Positions 1 through 8,017 of a DNA stretch of 27,710 nt are shown here, piece after piece; position 1 is the stretch's first letter; every line of letters starts with the position of its first letter. A program made the position numbers and the translations under genes. Origin of the DNA: Desulfuromonadaceae bacterium (GTDB taxonomy: Bacteria; Desulfobacterota; Desulfuromonadia; Geobacterales; Pseudopelobacteraceae). The DNA lies in contig JAQUCQ010000007.1 in NCBI GenBank assembly GCA_028686145.1, forward strand, positions 1-27,710, in the 5' to 3' direction. The notes under the pieces are model-generated. The model saw only the letters and a program-made list of their open reading frames with translations. It was not told the DNA's origin and searched no databases.

Positions 1-534
1 ATTGCCAATGATTTGCGACTGCTGGCTTCGGGACCCCGCACCGGTCTGGACGAAATAATCCTTCCCGCCATTCAGCCCGGCTCGTCGATCATGCCGGGCA
101 AGATCAATCCCTCCATGGCCGAGATGACCAACATGGTCTGCTTTCAGGTCATTGGATGCGATCAGGCAATCATGTTGGCGACCCAGGCAGGCCAGCTGGA
201 GCTGAATGTTATGATGCCGCTGATTGCCTGGAACCTGACTTTTTCAATGGGAATACTCAAGAATTGCGTGCAGAAATTCACCGAATCCTGTATAAACGGA
301 ATAACGGCGCATGAAACGCGTTGCCGACGCTATTTGGAAGAATCGCTTGGCTTGGTTACGGTACTTGCGCCGTACATCGGCTACAACGCCTCGGCGGCCA
401 TCGCCAAGGAATCGGTTGCCAGTGGTAAAGGCATCCGTGAAATTGTCTTGGAGCAGAAATTGATGGCTGCCAGTGAGCTGGACAAGATCATGCAGCCGGA
501 ACACCTGACCGAGCCTGGTCTGCCGAAACAATAG
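1..534 (+). CDS. aspA: Aspartate ammonia-lyase (aspartase), 3' part
   Basis: This is the C-terminal part of a fumarase/aspartase superfamily enzyme. The reading frame is open from base 1, so the start lies outside the window. It catalyses reversible deamination of L-aspartate to fumarate and ammonia in the cytosol. The superfamily signature GSSIMPGKINP is present, followed by the substrate-loop and helix region. Aspartase is preferred over class II fumarase because the segments QLELNVMMPLI and ESCINGITAH match the aspartase pattern (QLQLNVMEPVI, KCINGITAN in E. coli AspA), where fumarases read NFELNVFKP and EHCAVGIE. The stop is TAG at 532-534. The gene lies 38 bp upstream of the NifU-like gene with no terminator between, so the two may be co-transcribed. 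Confidence 0.9.
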   Translation: MANDLRLLASGPRTGLDEIILPAIQPGSSIMPGKINPSMAEMTNMVCFQVIGCDQAIMLATQAGQLELNVMMPLIAWNLTFSMGILKNCVQKFTESCINGITAHETRCRRYLEESLGLVTVLAPYIGYNASAAIAKESVASGKGIREIVLEQKLMAASELDKIMQPEHLTEPGLPKQ

Positions 535-572
535 ATTCGTTGAGCACCACCACATACAAAGGAGAATAACAG

Positions 573-794
573 ATGAAAGAAGAAGTGCTGAGGGTTCTTG
601 AACAGGTACGTCCCGGTCTGCAGGCAGACGGCGGGGATGTGGAGCTGGTTGAAGTTACGGAAGACGGTATTGTCAAGGTGCGGCTGAAAGGCGCCTGCGG
701 CAGTTGCCCGATGTCCACGATGACTCTTAAGATGGGAATCGAACGTGCCATGAAGGAACAGATTCCGGGCGTCAAGGAAGTCGTTCAGGTCTGA
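573..794 (+). CDS. NifU C-terminal domain Fe-S cluster scaffold protein
   Basis: A 73-residue protein that consists only of the NifU C-terminal (Nfu) domain. Proteins of this family carry or transfer [4Fe-4S] clusters to apo-enzymes in the cytosol. The diagnostic CxxC pair is in GACGSCPMSTMTL near residue 45, and the N-terminal LRPGLQADGGDVEL-type stretch (VRPGLQADGGDVELVEV) is the hallmark of the fold. The length is normal for stand-alone Nfu proteins of anaerobic bacteria. The start ATG has a strong AAGGAG at 559-564, spaced 8 nt away. An intrinsic terminator follows directly. The specific client proteins cannot be told from the sequence. Confidence 0.92.
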   Translation: MKEEVLRVLEQVRPGLQADGGDVELVEVTEDGIVKVRLKGACGSCPMSTMTLKMGIERAMKEQIPGVKEVVQV

Positions 795-815
795 TCCGTA
801 TTCCCGATAAAAATC

Positions 816-858
816 ACAAACGCTCCTTCAGGTAATGCTGGCAGGAGCGTTTGTTTTA
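816..858 (+). terminator. Intrinsic terminator after the NifU-like gene
   Basis: A perfect 12-bp inverted repeat ACAAACGCTCCT (816-827) / AGGAGCGTTTGT (843-854) with a 15-nt loop, followed by TTTA. It separates the NifU-like gene from uup. The right arm ends about 33 bp before the uup start, so uup needs its own promoter or read-through. Confidence 0.75.
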
Positions 859-887
859 GGAAAACCATAACAATTCATGAGGTACCC

Positions 888-2780
888 GTGGCACTAATAT
901 CCCTGCGCGACATAACCCTGGCCTTCGGCGGCCCTCCTCTTTTCAACGGTATCAACCTGCAGATCGAAGCGGGCGACCGGCTCTGTCTGATGGGGCGCAA
1001 CGGCAGCGGCAAATCGACGCTGCTGAAGCTGATCGGCGGTGAACTCCCCCCCGAAAGCGGCGAGATACAGAAACAACAGGGGCTCAAGGTGGCTGCGCTG
1101 ACTCAGGATGTGCCGCAGGATGTGGCCGGGAATGTTTTTGATGTGGTTGCCTCGGGCATGGGGAATGCTGCCGCTGTGCTTGCCGAATACCATCACGTCA
1201 GCCACGAACTGGCGCATGACTGCAGCGATAAGCTGCTGGCCCGATTGGAAGCGTTGCAAAAAGAGCTGGAAGAAAATGACGGCTGGAACCTGCATCAGGA
1301 GGTTGAGCGAGTGCTGAATCGCCTGGATCTGGATGCCGATGCGGAATTTGCCGCGCTATCCGGAGGGACCAAGCGACGGGTGCTGCTGGCCCGTGCCCTC
1401 GTATCCACTCCGGATATTTTGATTCTGGACGAACCAACCAACCACCTGGATATTGATACGATCCTCTGGCTGGAGGATTTCCTGGCCAAAAATGTCAAAA
1501 CAGTGCTGTTTGTGACCCATGATCGCGCCTTTGCCCGACGGTTGGCCAACCGGGTGGCAGAGTTGGATCGTGGCCGTATCTATGCTTTTTCCTGCGGTTA
1601 TGACGAGTTTGTTGAACGGCGGGAAGCGCTGCTGGAAGCGGAAATTACCCGTCAAGCATTGTTTGACAAGAAGTTGGCTCAGGAAGAGGTTTGGGTCAGA
1701 CAGGGGATCAAGGCCCGCCGTACCCGTAATGAGGGACGAGTGCGGGCGTTGAAAAAACTGCGCGAAGAATCCCGTCAACGGCAGGAACGTCAGGGAACAG
1801 CAAAAATCCAGTTGCAGGTGGCCGACCGTTCCGGGGCGCTCGTTGCAGAAGCAACCGGAGTGACATTTGCCTATGACGGGCGGCCGATTGTCGCGAACCT
1901 CTCCACGACCATCATGCGCGGTGATCGGATCGGTATTATCGGGCCGAACGGTTCCGGTAAGACAACGCTGCTCCGTTTGCTGTTGGGAGAACTGGAACCG
2001 CAGCAGGGTGAAATCAAGCTGGGAACCCGCCGCGAGGTGATTTATTTCGACCAATTGCGTGAACAGCTTGATATGGACAAGAGTGTGCAGGAAAACGTGG
2101 GAGAGGGAAACGATACGCTGATTATCAATGGCCAGTCGCGTCACATTATCGGCTATCTGCAGGACTTCCTCTTTTCGCCGGAACGGGCCCGTTCACCAGT
2201 CAACATCCTGTCCGGAGGCGAGCGCAACCGGCTGTTGCTGGCTAAGCTCTTTACCAAGCCGTCCAATATTCTCGTGATGGATGAACCGACCAACGATCTG
2301 GATGCGGAGACGCTTGATCTGCTGGAGGACCTGTTGATGGAGTACCCCGGTACGCTGTTGCTGGTCAGTCATGATCGCGAATTCCTCAATAATGTGGTCT
2401 CGAGTACGCTGGTGCTATCCGGTGACGGTACGGTGCGGGAGTTTGTCGGCGGCTATGACGACTGGCTGAATCAGGCGGCGATGGAAACAGCGGCGGCAAT
2501 CCAGGCGGCGCAGAAAGCTGCCCCGGAAAAGGGAAAACCGCAGAAGGAAAAGGTCCGCAAGCTCTCATTCAAGGATGAACGCGAACTGGAAGCTCTGCCG
2601 GAGCAGATTGCCGCCATAGAGAGAGAACAAGAAGGTCTGCATGCCCGCCTTGCAGATCCTGATTTTTACAAGAGTGCCGGAGGAGAGGTTGCCGCCGTTA
2701 ATGCCCGTCTGACTGTGTTGGAGCAGGAACTGGAAGCGCTATTCCTGCGGTGGGACGAGTTGGAGAGTCAGAAAGGGTAG
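888..2780 (+). CDS. uup: ABC-F family ATPase, Uup type
   Basis: A 630-residue soluble ABC-F protein with two ATP-binding cassettes and no membrane segments. The first cassette has Walker A GRNGSGKS (residues 36-43), signature LSGGTKRR (157-164) and Walker B LILDEPTNHLD. The second has GPNGSGKT (352-359), LSGGERNR (441-448) and VMDEPTNDLD. The linker around residues 260-300 is the charged KARRTRNEGRVRALK segment seen in Uup, and a C-terminal lysine/glutamate-rich coiled coil (about 545-628) marks the Uup branch rather than EttA or YheS. ABC-F proteins act on ribosomes; Uup is linked to DNA-excision and ribosome-related phenotypes. Translation starts at GTG (888) with GAGG at 879-882. The gene ends only 4 bp from the convergent acyltransferase gene. 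Confidence 0.9.
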   Translation: MALISLRDITLAFGGPPLFNGINLQIEAGDRLCLMGRNGSGKSTLLKLIGGELPPESGEIQKQQGLKVAALTQDVPQDVAGNVFDVVASGMGNAAAVLAEYHHVSHELAHDCSDKLLARLEALQKELEENDGWNLHQEVERVLNRLDLDADAEFAALSGGTKRRVLLARALVSTPDILILDEPTNHLDIDTILWLEDFLAKNVKTVLFVTHDRAFARRLANRVAELDRGRIYAFSCGYDEFVERREALLEAEITRQALFDKKLAQEEVWVRQGIKARRTRNEGRVRALKKLREESRQRQERQGTAKIQLQVADRSGALVAEATGVTFAYDGRPIVANLSTTIMRGDRIGIIGPNGSGKTTLLRLLLGELEPQQGEIKLGTRREVIYFDQLREQLDMDKSVQENVGEGNDTLIINGQSRHIIGYLQDFLFSPERARSPVNILSGGERNRLLLAKLFTKPSNILVMDEPTNDLDAETLDLLEDLLMEYPGTLLLVSHDREFLNNVVSSTLVLSGDGTVREFVGGYDDWLNQAAMETAAAIQAAQKAAPEKGKPQKEKVRKLSFKDERELEALPEQIAAIEREQEGLHARLADPDFYKSAGGEVAAVNARLTVLEQELEALFLRWDELESQKG

Positions 2781-2784
2781 GTAA

Positions 2785-4935
2785 TCACAGTGTGTCGATA
2801 AATGCTGCGATCTCCACGTGTACTTTTTGTGAGCCTTCTCCGGCAAGAATTCCGTGGCGGCTGAAATCGAAAGGGACGTATTTTTTGTGTGCAGATCCAA
2901 TGCGGTTAAACAGAAGTGCCGTCCCTTCGTGATCAACAACCGGGTCGCCGTATGCCTGCACGATCAGGGTCGGTATTGTTACGTCCGCTAGGCGTGGCTC
3001 AAGATCTTTCATGAAATACTCCAGTTCGGCAAGCGCTGCAACCGGAACCCGCGCATAGTTGATAAGCGGCCGTTCAGGGGTAATGTCAAAATATTCTTTT
3101 GCCGCCCCATTCAAGTGAATTATATCCATGACTTTGTTCCAGGTGGAAACGGCAGGTGCGAAGCGGCTGGACACGTCCTGCAGGCGAAAAGGAGGCGATA
3201 CCGCAAAAACTCCTGCCAAGCTGGAAATACGAGCTGCGGCATCGAGCACCAAGCCGCCGCCGAATGAAAAACCGCCAATTACGACGCGTGTGCAGATGGC
3301 GCTCATCAAGGCATAACCAAGATCTACCGATTCAATCCAGTCACTCCCTTTGCGTGTCGCAAGGTCTTCGGGAGATGTCCCATGCCCGCGGAGGCGGACG
3401 CAATATACCCAGTAGCCTTTACCGTGCAGATAATCAGCAAGTTCACGTACTTCACGTGGTGCCGCCAGAAAGCCATGCACCAGCACGACCCCCAGCTGTC
3501 GTGATGTTCCTTTTAGCAGTAGCGGCGCGCCGATATGCCGTTCTTTGGTGTCTTCGGGGTGGTGGTAGCGTGTATAATCGGCTTCAAACTGATGATCAGC
3601 CTGCCGCTGCAGAACATCAACAGCCCGGTGCCTAACCAGCATTTCCGGCAACCACGCCATTAAGCGCACCCGGCGTTTGAGACATGACAGCGACTGTACT
3701 TCATTTGCCGCGACACCGAGCGGATTCTTGATGCGGATTCGGTGCAATTCGCTGACAGCGGAAAGGCTGGCGGCATTTCTATGCAAAATCCCCTTCTCGC
3801 AGCTGACAACACCGGTCTCCCGCGCCAATTCCAGGAAATCCCGATATTTATGATAGCGGTCGTCAGTCAGCAGGGCAACCTGACCAAACTCAAGACTCTG
3901 GTGGCAGAGAACCGTTGCTTTTTCGGGGACCAGATCAGTCAGCAGAAAAACACGCCGCCTGAAGTCTTCCTCCGAAATGGTGTCAAAGGGGAGCGCCCTT
4001 AACAGCGAAGCAAAAAGATGATCGTGATTGACTGTGGTCATGTTGTAAATGTCCGACATGAACCGGTGCATCAGTTTGGTAGCTTCCTGACGCATTGCCG
4101 GCAGTGATGACAGCTGGTCATCGAAGTTGATCTGGCGGAGGGAGAGCATGTCCTGTGTGATCCGGGGCGATGTGAGCGATTCGGAAACGGAGATGCCCTG
4201 CCCAAAGCGGATATCGATATCTACGCCTTCAAAGAACATGGTTCCTTCGGTTAACAGTTCCTCCCGTAACCGGTCGGAGATATTGTGAGCAAAGCGGTCA
4301 GCCAGCGTGCTGAGCACGTTTTCCCGTGCCCTGAGGGGATAATAGGTCAGGTTGATCGGTACAATCCACGTTTTTCCGGCTAAAACCGGCTCCAGATCCT
4401 CGATCTCAAACATGTTCTGCAGCCGCTCGGCTTCTGCTGGGTTCTCTGTCAGCAGGTGCTTCAACCGCTTTCGGTAAAATTCGGTCCGTAGCGCCAGGTT
4501 TGCAGCTCCGGTATGTGCTGACCGTGGCCTGATCCGGTGCAGGCCGAAGATTGAAGATCTGGTGACAGTTTCCTTGTTCTTGACCATGTGCCCTTCGGGA
4601 AAGATAATCCAGTTGGCTTCACCGGTTAGTAGGCTTTTCACAATCAGGCGATCACGATCGGGATTTCTGGTTGAGACCGCTCCGACTTTTAAAAGCAAAC
4701 TGCTCAAAGAACCTTCAAATAAAGAGTAGTCAGCCAACGACCACACCGGTACATGAGTGTGCGTATAGATGTGGTAGGGAAGCAGGAGGGTTTCAATTCG
4801 AGTAAAATGATTGACGACAAAAATGATTGAACCTTGAGGGAGGGACTCCTGGCCGTGGGTTTTGACCTTGATCCTGGAGACGCTTTCCATGAGAGCAATC
4901 ATCTGGCCAGTGGCAAGATAGGCGGAATTATTCAT
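2785..4935 (-). CDS. Fusion of PlsC-type acyltransferase and alpha/beta hydrolase
   Basis: A 716-residue two-domain lipid enzyme. The N-terminal part (about 25-200) looks like a glycerolipid 1-acyltransferase: motif I is VNHFTRIE (H43, then E48, so HX4E instead of the usual HX4D), motif III is FPEGHMVKNKE (112-122), and motif IV is IVPINLTYYP (191-200). The C-terminal part (about 480-716) is a serine hydrolase: oxyanion-type VLVHGF (484-489), nucleophile elbow GFSFGG with S557, probable acid D664 (YGDPVVD) and H693 (SRHG). The middle 270 residues match nothing I recognise. No signal peptide is seen. It is the last gene of the GDPD-glpD operon, with a 24-bp gap and SD AAGGA. A role in transferring or editing acyl chains on glycerolipids is likely; the exact substrates are unknown. 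Confidence 0.8.
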   Translation of the reverse strand: MNNSAYLATGQMIALMESVSRIKVKTHGQESLPQGSIIFVVNHFTRIETLLLPYHIYTHTHVPVWSLADYSLFEGSLSSLLLKVGAVSTRNPDRDRLIVKSLLTGEANWIIFPEGHMVKNKETVTRSSIFGLHRIRPRSAHTGAANLALRTEFYRKRLKHLLTENPAEAERLQNMFEIEDLEPVLAGKTWIVPINLTYYPLRARENVLSTLADRFAHNISDRLREELLTEGTMFFEGVDIDIRFGQGISVSESLTSPRITQDMLSLRQINFDDQLSSLPAMRQEATKLMHRFMSDIYNMTTVNHDHLFASLLRALPFDTISEEDFRRRVFLLTDLVPEKATVLCHQSLEFGQVALLTDDRYHKYRDFLELARETGVVSCEKGILHRNAASLSAVSELHRIRIKNPLGVAANEVQSLSCLKRRVRLMAWLPEMLVRHRAVDVLQRQADHQFEADYTRYHHPEDTKERHIGAPLLLKGTSRQLGVVLVHGFLAAPREVRELADYLHGKGYWVYCVRLRGHGTSPEDLATRKGSDWIESVDLGYALMSAICTRVVIGGFSFGGGLVLDAAARISSLAGVFAVSPPFRLQDVSSRFAPAVSTWNKVMDIIHLNGAAKEYFDITPERPLINYARVPVAALAELEYFMKDLEPRLADVTIPTLIVQAYGDPVVDHEGTALLFNRIGSAHKKYVPFDFSRHGILAGEGSQKVHVEIAAFIDTL

Positions 4936-4959
4936 CAGTGATCCTTTTTTCGCGGTCTC

Positions 4960-6525
4960 TCATGTCGGAAGATAGTGTGCCGCTGTTGAGTCAAAGCGTT
5001 CCAGCTGCTGAGACCGCCAGACCTGACCGTATCCCAGTTCAGATGCCATCAGATCGGCAACTTTCGGCGCCATTTCACGGCTGGCTCCGGCATCTAGGAA
5101 GAGAGCCCGGGTACGCCGGGCAAGAATATCTTCCACATTTCGCGCCCATTCGAAACGTACCGCCCAGATCACCTCTGCGCCAGTATAGGGGAGACGGGCG
5201 TGCAGACGTTCTTTTAATGACGGATGTTCGGCCGCCACCTGTTCAAGTAGTTCAAGGTCTGAACCATAGCTGTTCCGCACTCCGGGAGTGGTTAAGGGTG
5301 GCTCCCACCCGTGCAGACGCAATGAATGGGTGGCCGATGGACGCAGATCAAGTCCTCCCTGTGCTGCGGCGGCATCGACTGCAACTGCGGCCATACTGCG
5401 ATAGGTGGTCCATTTGCCGCCGGTGATAGTCACAAGCCCTGAAGCGGAAACGGACAGCAGGTATTCACGGCTCAGTTGTGCCGTCTTTTGCCCGCTCTTT
5501 CCTCTCACCAATGGCCTGAGCCCCGCAAAACTGCTGAGAATATCGGCGCGGACCGGCTGGCGTTCAAGGCACCGGCCTGCATGGGCCAGCAGGAAGTCAA
5601 TCTCATCAGGTAATGGTCTCGGTTCCAGGTTAACTGTACTTTGCGGAGTGTCTGTGGTGCCGATAATGACATGATCATACCACGGGATTGCAAAAAAAAC
5701 TCTTCCGTCATCGGTCTGAGGGATCATGACGGCGCAGCTGCCGGGCAGAAATGAACGATCAAGAACCAGGTGTGCACCCTGGCTCAGGGTGATAAGTGGG
5801 GGGCAGTCTGGCTCGTCCATCTGCCGCACCTGATCACACAAGACACCGGTGGCGTTGATCACTGCCCGGCTGGACAGGACATATTCCCTGCCGTTTTCAC
5901 GCTCCGTAGCTGTGACGGTGGCCAGCCCTCCGGCAGCAACGGAGAGGGCGCTGACGTTCATGTAATTGAGCGGAGTTCCCCCCAGGTCGGCCAAGGTTCG
6001 CGCCAGAGAGATTGCCAGCCGGGCATCATCAAACTGGCCGTCATGGTAGACAATACCTCCGCGAAGGTTTTGTCGCCTGACCGTTGGAATAAGGTTAATG
6101 GTTTCTTCCCGGTCAAGGTGTCGTGAACGCTTTAGCCCGTGAGTACCCGATAAAAGATCGTATAACGTCATGCCGATGCCATAGAATGGGCGTTCCCACC
6201 ATTTATAGAGCGGGATGGCAAAGGGGAAACCATGTGCCAGGTGCGGGGCATTCTGCAACAGGATGTGCCGTTCACGCAACGCCTCACGGACGAGGGCCAG
6301 ATTACCCTGTTGCAAGTAGCGTACGCCACCATGGATAAGCTTGGTGCTGCGGCTCGAAGTTCCGCAGGCAAAATCGCCCTGCTCCAACAAAAGGGTGCGG
6401 TAGCCGCGGCTGGCCGCATCAACGGCCGCCCCAAGCCCGGTAGCCCCGCCGCCAACCACGATGATGTCCCATGGATCGGATTGATTGTCAATTCTTTGCA
6501 GAAGCTCGGCACGGGAAAGGGTCAT
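4960..6525 (-). CDS. glpD: Glycerol-3-phosphate dehydrogenase (FAD, quinone-linked)
   Basis: GlpD oxidises sn-glycerol 3-phosphate to dihydroxyacetone phosphate and passes electrons to the quinone pool at the cytoplasmic membrane. The 521-residue product has the FAD dinucleotide fold VVGGGATGLGAA (residues 23-34) and the GlpD signature SSRSTKLIHGGVRYL (57-71), followed by the substrate/FAD domain with TGGKWTTYR and a C-terminal helical domain of normal length. The start chosen is ATG at 6523-6525, which overlaps the TGA of the upstream phosphodiesterase (ATGA) and has GGAGG about 12 nt upstream. A longer in-frame reading from 6603 would run deep into the upstream gene and is rejected. The pairing with GDPD supplies its substrate directly. 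Confidence 0.93.
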   Translation of the reverse strand: MTLSRAELLQRIDNQSDPWDIIVVGGGATGLGAAVDAASRGYRTLLLEQGDFACGTSSRSTKLIHGGVRYLQQGNLALVREALRERHILLQNAPHLAHGFPFAIPLYKWWERPFYGIGMTLYDLLSGTHGLKRSRHLDREETINLIPTVRRQNLRGGIVYHDGQFDDARLAISLARTLADLGGTPLNYMNVSALSVAAGGLATVTATERENGREYVLSSRAVINATGVLCDQVRQMDEPDCPPLITLSQGAHLVLDRSFLPGSCAVMIPQTDDGRVFFAIPWYDHVIIGTTDTPQSTVNLEPRPLPDEIDFLLAHAGRCLERQPVRADILSSFAGLRPLVRGKSGQKTAQLSREYLLSVSASGLVTITGGKWTTYRSMAAVAVDAAAAQGGLDLRPSATHSLRLHGWEPPLTTPGVRNSYGSDLELLEQVAAEHPSLKERLHARLPYTGAEVIWAVRFEWARNVEDILARRTRALFLDAGASREMAPKVADLMASELGYGQVWRSQQLERFDSTAAHYLPT

Positions 6526-7304
6526 GGTGTATGAAGCTCCTCCAGATTCTGCCGTAGCCAGCCGGGGCGATTGGTCATGATGGAATTGACCCCCAGATTG
6601 CATAAATTCTCCGCTGCAGGCAGACGGTCAACTGTCCAGACGTGTATCTCTTTGCCTCGTTCCGAAACCGCTTTCACGAGGTTCCGATCCAAAAATGACC
6701 GGTTGGCGCTGGCAAGGCCGTCGGCTCCGCTGCGGAGGAGCGTATCGAGAACCTTTCCACGGGAAGGATGCCAGATATTGTCCCGTAGGGTATGTCGGTA
6801 ATCGCAGAGCCAGCAGGCGCGCCAGTCGGGCAGGTTTTGCTTCAGTTCTGCAATGAGTGGAGCACTAAACGACAGCAGTCTGACCCGCTCCGGGGACCAT
6901 CCCGATGTCTGCAGCACTTTTTTCAGCGGGGAAATGATCTCTGCGCCACACTTGAGCTCAATGAAGAACCAGCTGTCATGTGGGAGGGTGGACAACACTT
7001 CGGGCAATGTGGGAATCCTGGCCCCAGCCCATGTCGGCCCTTTCCAGAGCCCCGCATCGAGGCTGTGTAGTTGTTCCAGTGGGGTTTCGGCGACATTCAG
7101 ATCAATGCCTGTTGTCCGACCGGTAGCTTCATCGTGCATGCAAATGATCTGGCCATCGGCGGTGAGGCGGAAATCGGCTTCAATGCCATCGGCTCCTTGC
7201 TCCCGGGCCAGCCGGAAGGATTCCAACGTGTTTTCCGGTGCATCGCGGGATGCGCCGCGATGACCAATTATAAGAGGAAGAGTGTGGGGCCTATCTGTGT
7301 GCAT
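6522..7304 (-). CDS. Glycerophosphodiester phosphodiesterase (GDPD), cytosolic
   Basis: A 260-residue GDPD-family TIM barrel that hydrolyses deacylated phospholipid head groups (glycerophosphodiesters) to sn-glycerol 3-phosphate and an alcohol. The catalytic set is visible: H15-R16 in IGHRGASRDAPENT, E42 and D44 in GIEADF, and H57 in CMHDEATGR. WTVD and IMTNRP near the C-terminus close the barrel as in UgpQ/GlpQ. There is no signal peptide, so it resembles cytosolic UgpQ rather than periplasmic GlpQ. I chose ATG at 7302-7304; an in-frame TTG at 7329-7331 is possible but neither start has a strong SD. It is first in the operon with glpD, coupled by a 4-base ATGA overlap. Confidence 0.9.
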   Translation of the reverse strand: MHTDRPHTLPLIIGHRGASRDAPENTLESFRLAREQGADGIEADFRLTADGQIICMHDEATGRTTGIDLNVAETPLEQLHSLDAGLWKGPTWAGARIPTLPEVLSTLPHDSWFFIELKCGAEIISPLKKVLQTSGWSPERVRLLSFSAPLIAELKQNLPDWRACWLCDYRHTLRDNIWHPSRGKVLDTLLRSGADGLASANRSFLDRNLVKAVSERGKEIHVWTVDRLPAAENLCNLGVNSIMTNRPGWLRQNLEELHTP

Positions 7305-7339
7305 GATTTTTTGCTCTGCCAGTGCGGGCAAATAATTTT

Positions 7340-7367
7340 GATATACGTATCATGATTACCAGCGCAA
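7340..7367 (-). promoter_or_regulatory. Candidate promoter of the GDPD-glpD operon
   Basis: On the minus strand TTGCGC (7362-7367) and TATATC (7340-7345) are 16 bp apart, about 35 bp ahead of the GDPD start codon. The match to a sigma-70 promoter is moderate. Confidence 0.3.
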
Positions 7368-7499
7368 GCTCTATGCGGCAGTTATGGTGCCGATAATTTT
7401 TCGGGAAAAGGCAAAACAGCTGTTGTGGCTCCCTGAGTGTAGCCGATGTTGCCGACGAGTGCAAATTGCTTGTTGGTTCTTGCCGCTGCTTGAAAATTC

Positions 7500-7528
7500 T
7501 TGACAAAAAAATCCCCCAGGTTCTAAAT
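7500..7528 (+). promoter_or_regulatory. Candidate promoter of the MerR-family gene
   Basis: A perfect -35 box TTGACA at 7500-7505 is followed at 16-17 bp by a weak TCTAAA/CTAAAT -10 (7522-7528), some 28 bp before the start codon. No clear dyad such as the one near fadL is seen here. Confidence 0.4.
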
Positions 7529-7555
7529 GAATTGTAATTGACATAGAGGTGAAGT

Positions 7556-7954
7556 ATGCGGCTGAGTAATGAAGACCATATGCAGATCAGTGACTTGGCC
7601 GAGGCGCTGGGTATCACAACCAGAACTATCCGTCTGTATGAAAAGCTGGGGCTGGTTGAGCCCCCAAAGCGAACTGACGGGCGGGTCAGGTATTATGAAA
7701 AAGCGGATGTCAAGCGCTTCAAGTTCGTCCTGAAGGTCAAGGAACTGGGGCTTTCACTGGAAGAGATGAAGGAACTGGCAATGCTCTTTGACAAGGAACA
7801 AAAGGTGCCGGAAAAAATTATGCCACGGTTGACCGAACTGCTGGATACTCATCTCAAAAGTATCAGGCAGAAGGTGTCGATTCTTCAATCGCTTGAAAAA
7901 GACATTATTGCTTATCGTCAAAGGATCGTTGATCAGTTCAATCTGATCAAGTAG
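7556..7954 (+). CDS. MerR-family transcriptional regulator, cysteine-free (LiuR-like)
   Basis: A 132-residue regulator with an N-terminal winged-helix MerR domain: ISDLAEALGITTRTIRLYEKLGL (about 11-33), then the RVRYYEKADVKRFKFVLKVKELGLSLEEMKEL wing and helix region, and a dimerisation coiled coil to the C-terminus. It contains no cysteine, so a metal or thiol sensor of the classical MerR/SoxR kind is excluded. The TTRTIRLYE and KELGLSLEE pattern is closest, from memory, to LiuR-type regulators of acyl-CoA and branched-chain amino-acid catabolism. The start at 7556 is supported by GAGG (7546-7549); an internal ATG at 7580 is the alternative. It is a candidate regulator of the fatty-acid operons in this window, but that is inference. 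Confidence 0.85.
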   Translation: MRLSNEDHMQISDLAEALGITTRTIRLYEKLGLVEPPKRTDGRVRYYEKADVKRFKFVLKVKELGLSLEEMKELAMLFDKEQKVPEKIMPRLTELLDTHLKSIRQKVSILQSLEKDIIAYRQRIVDQFNLIK

Positions 7955-8017
7955 TAACAAGCAGCACTGAATGTGCCGAGTATCGTCGGTATGTAAAAAG
8001 AAAAAAGGAGATTCTCT

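Noticed and set aside
1356..2144. A 262-codon open frame antisense to uup
   Set aside because: It lies wholly inside a well-supported ABC-F gene, has no ribosome site and its product has no recognisable domain; it is a by-product of codon usage.
6526..6603. 26-residue N-terminal extension of GlpD
   Set aside because: It overlaps the end of the GDPD gene, and the ATGA overlap with a GGAGG site marks the true start.
7340..7354. Short palindromic stretch around ATACGTAT ahead of the GDPD gene
   Set aside because: Only the 8-bp core is symmetrical and it does not match the fadL-type operator; too short to call.
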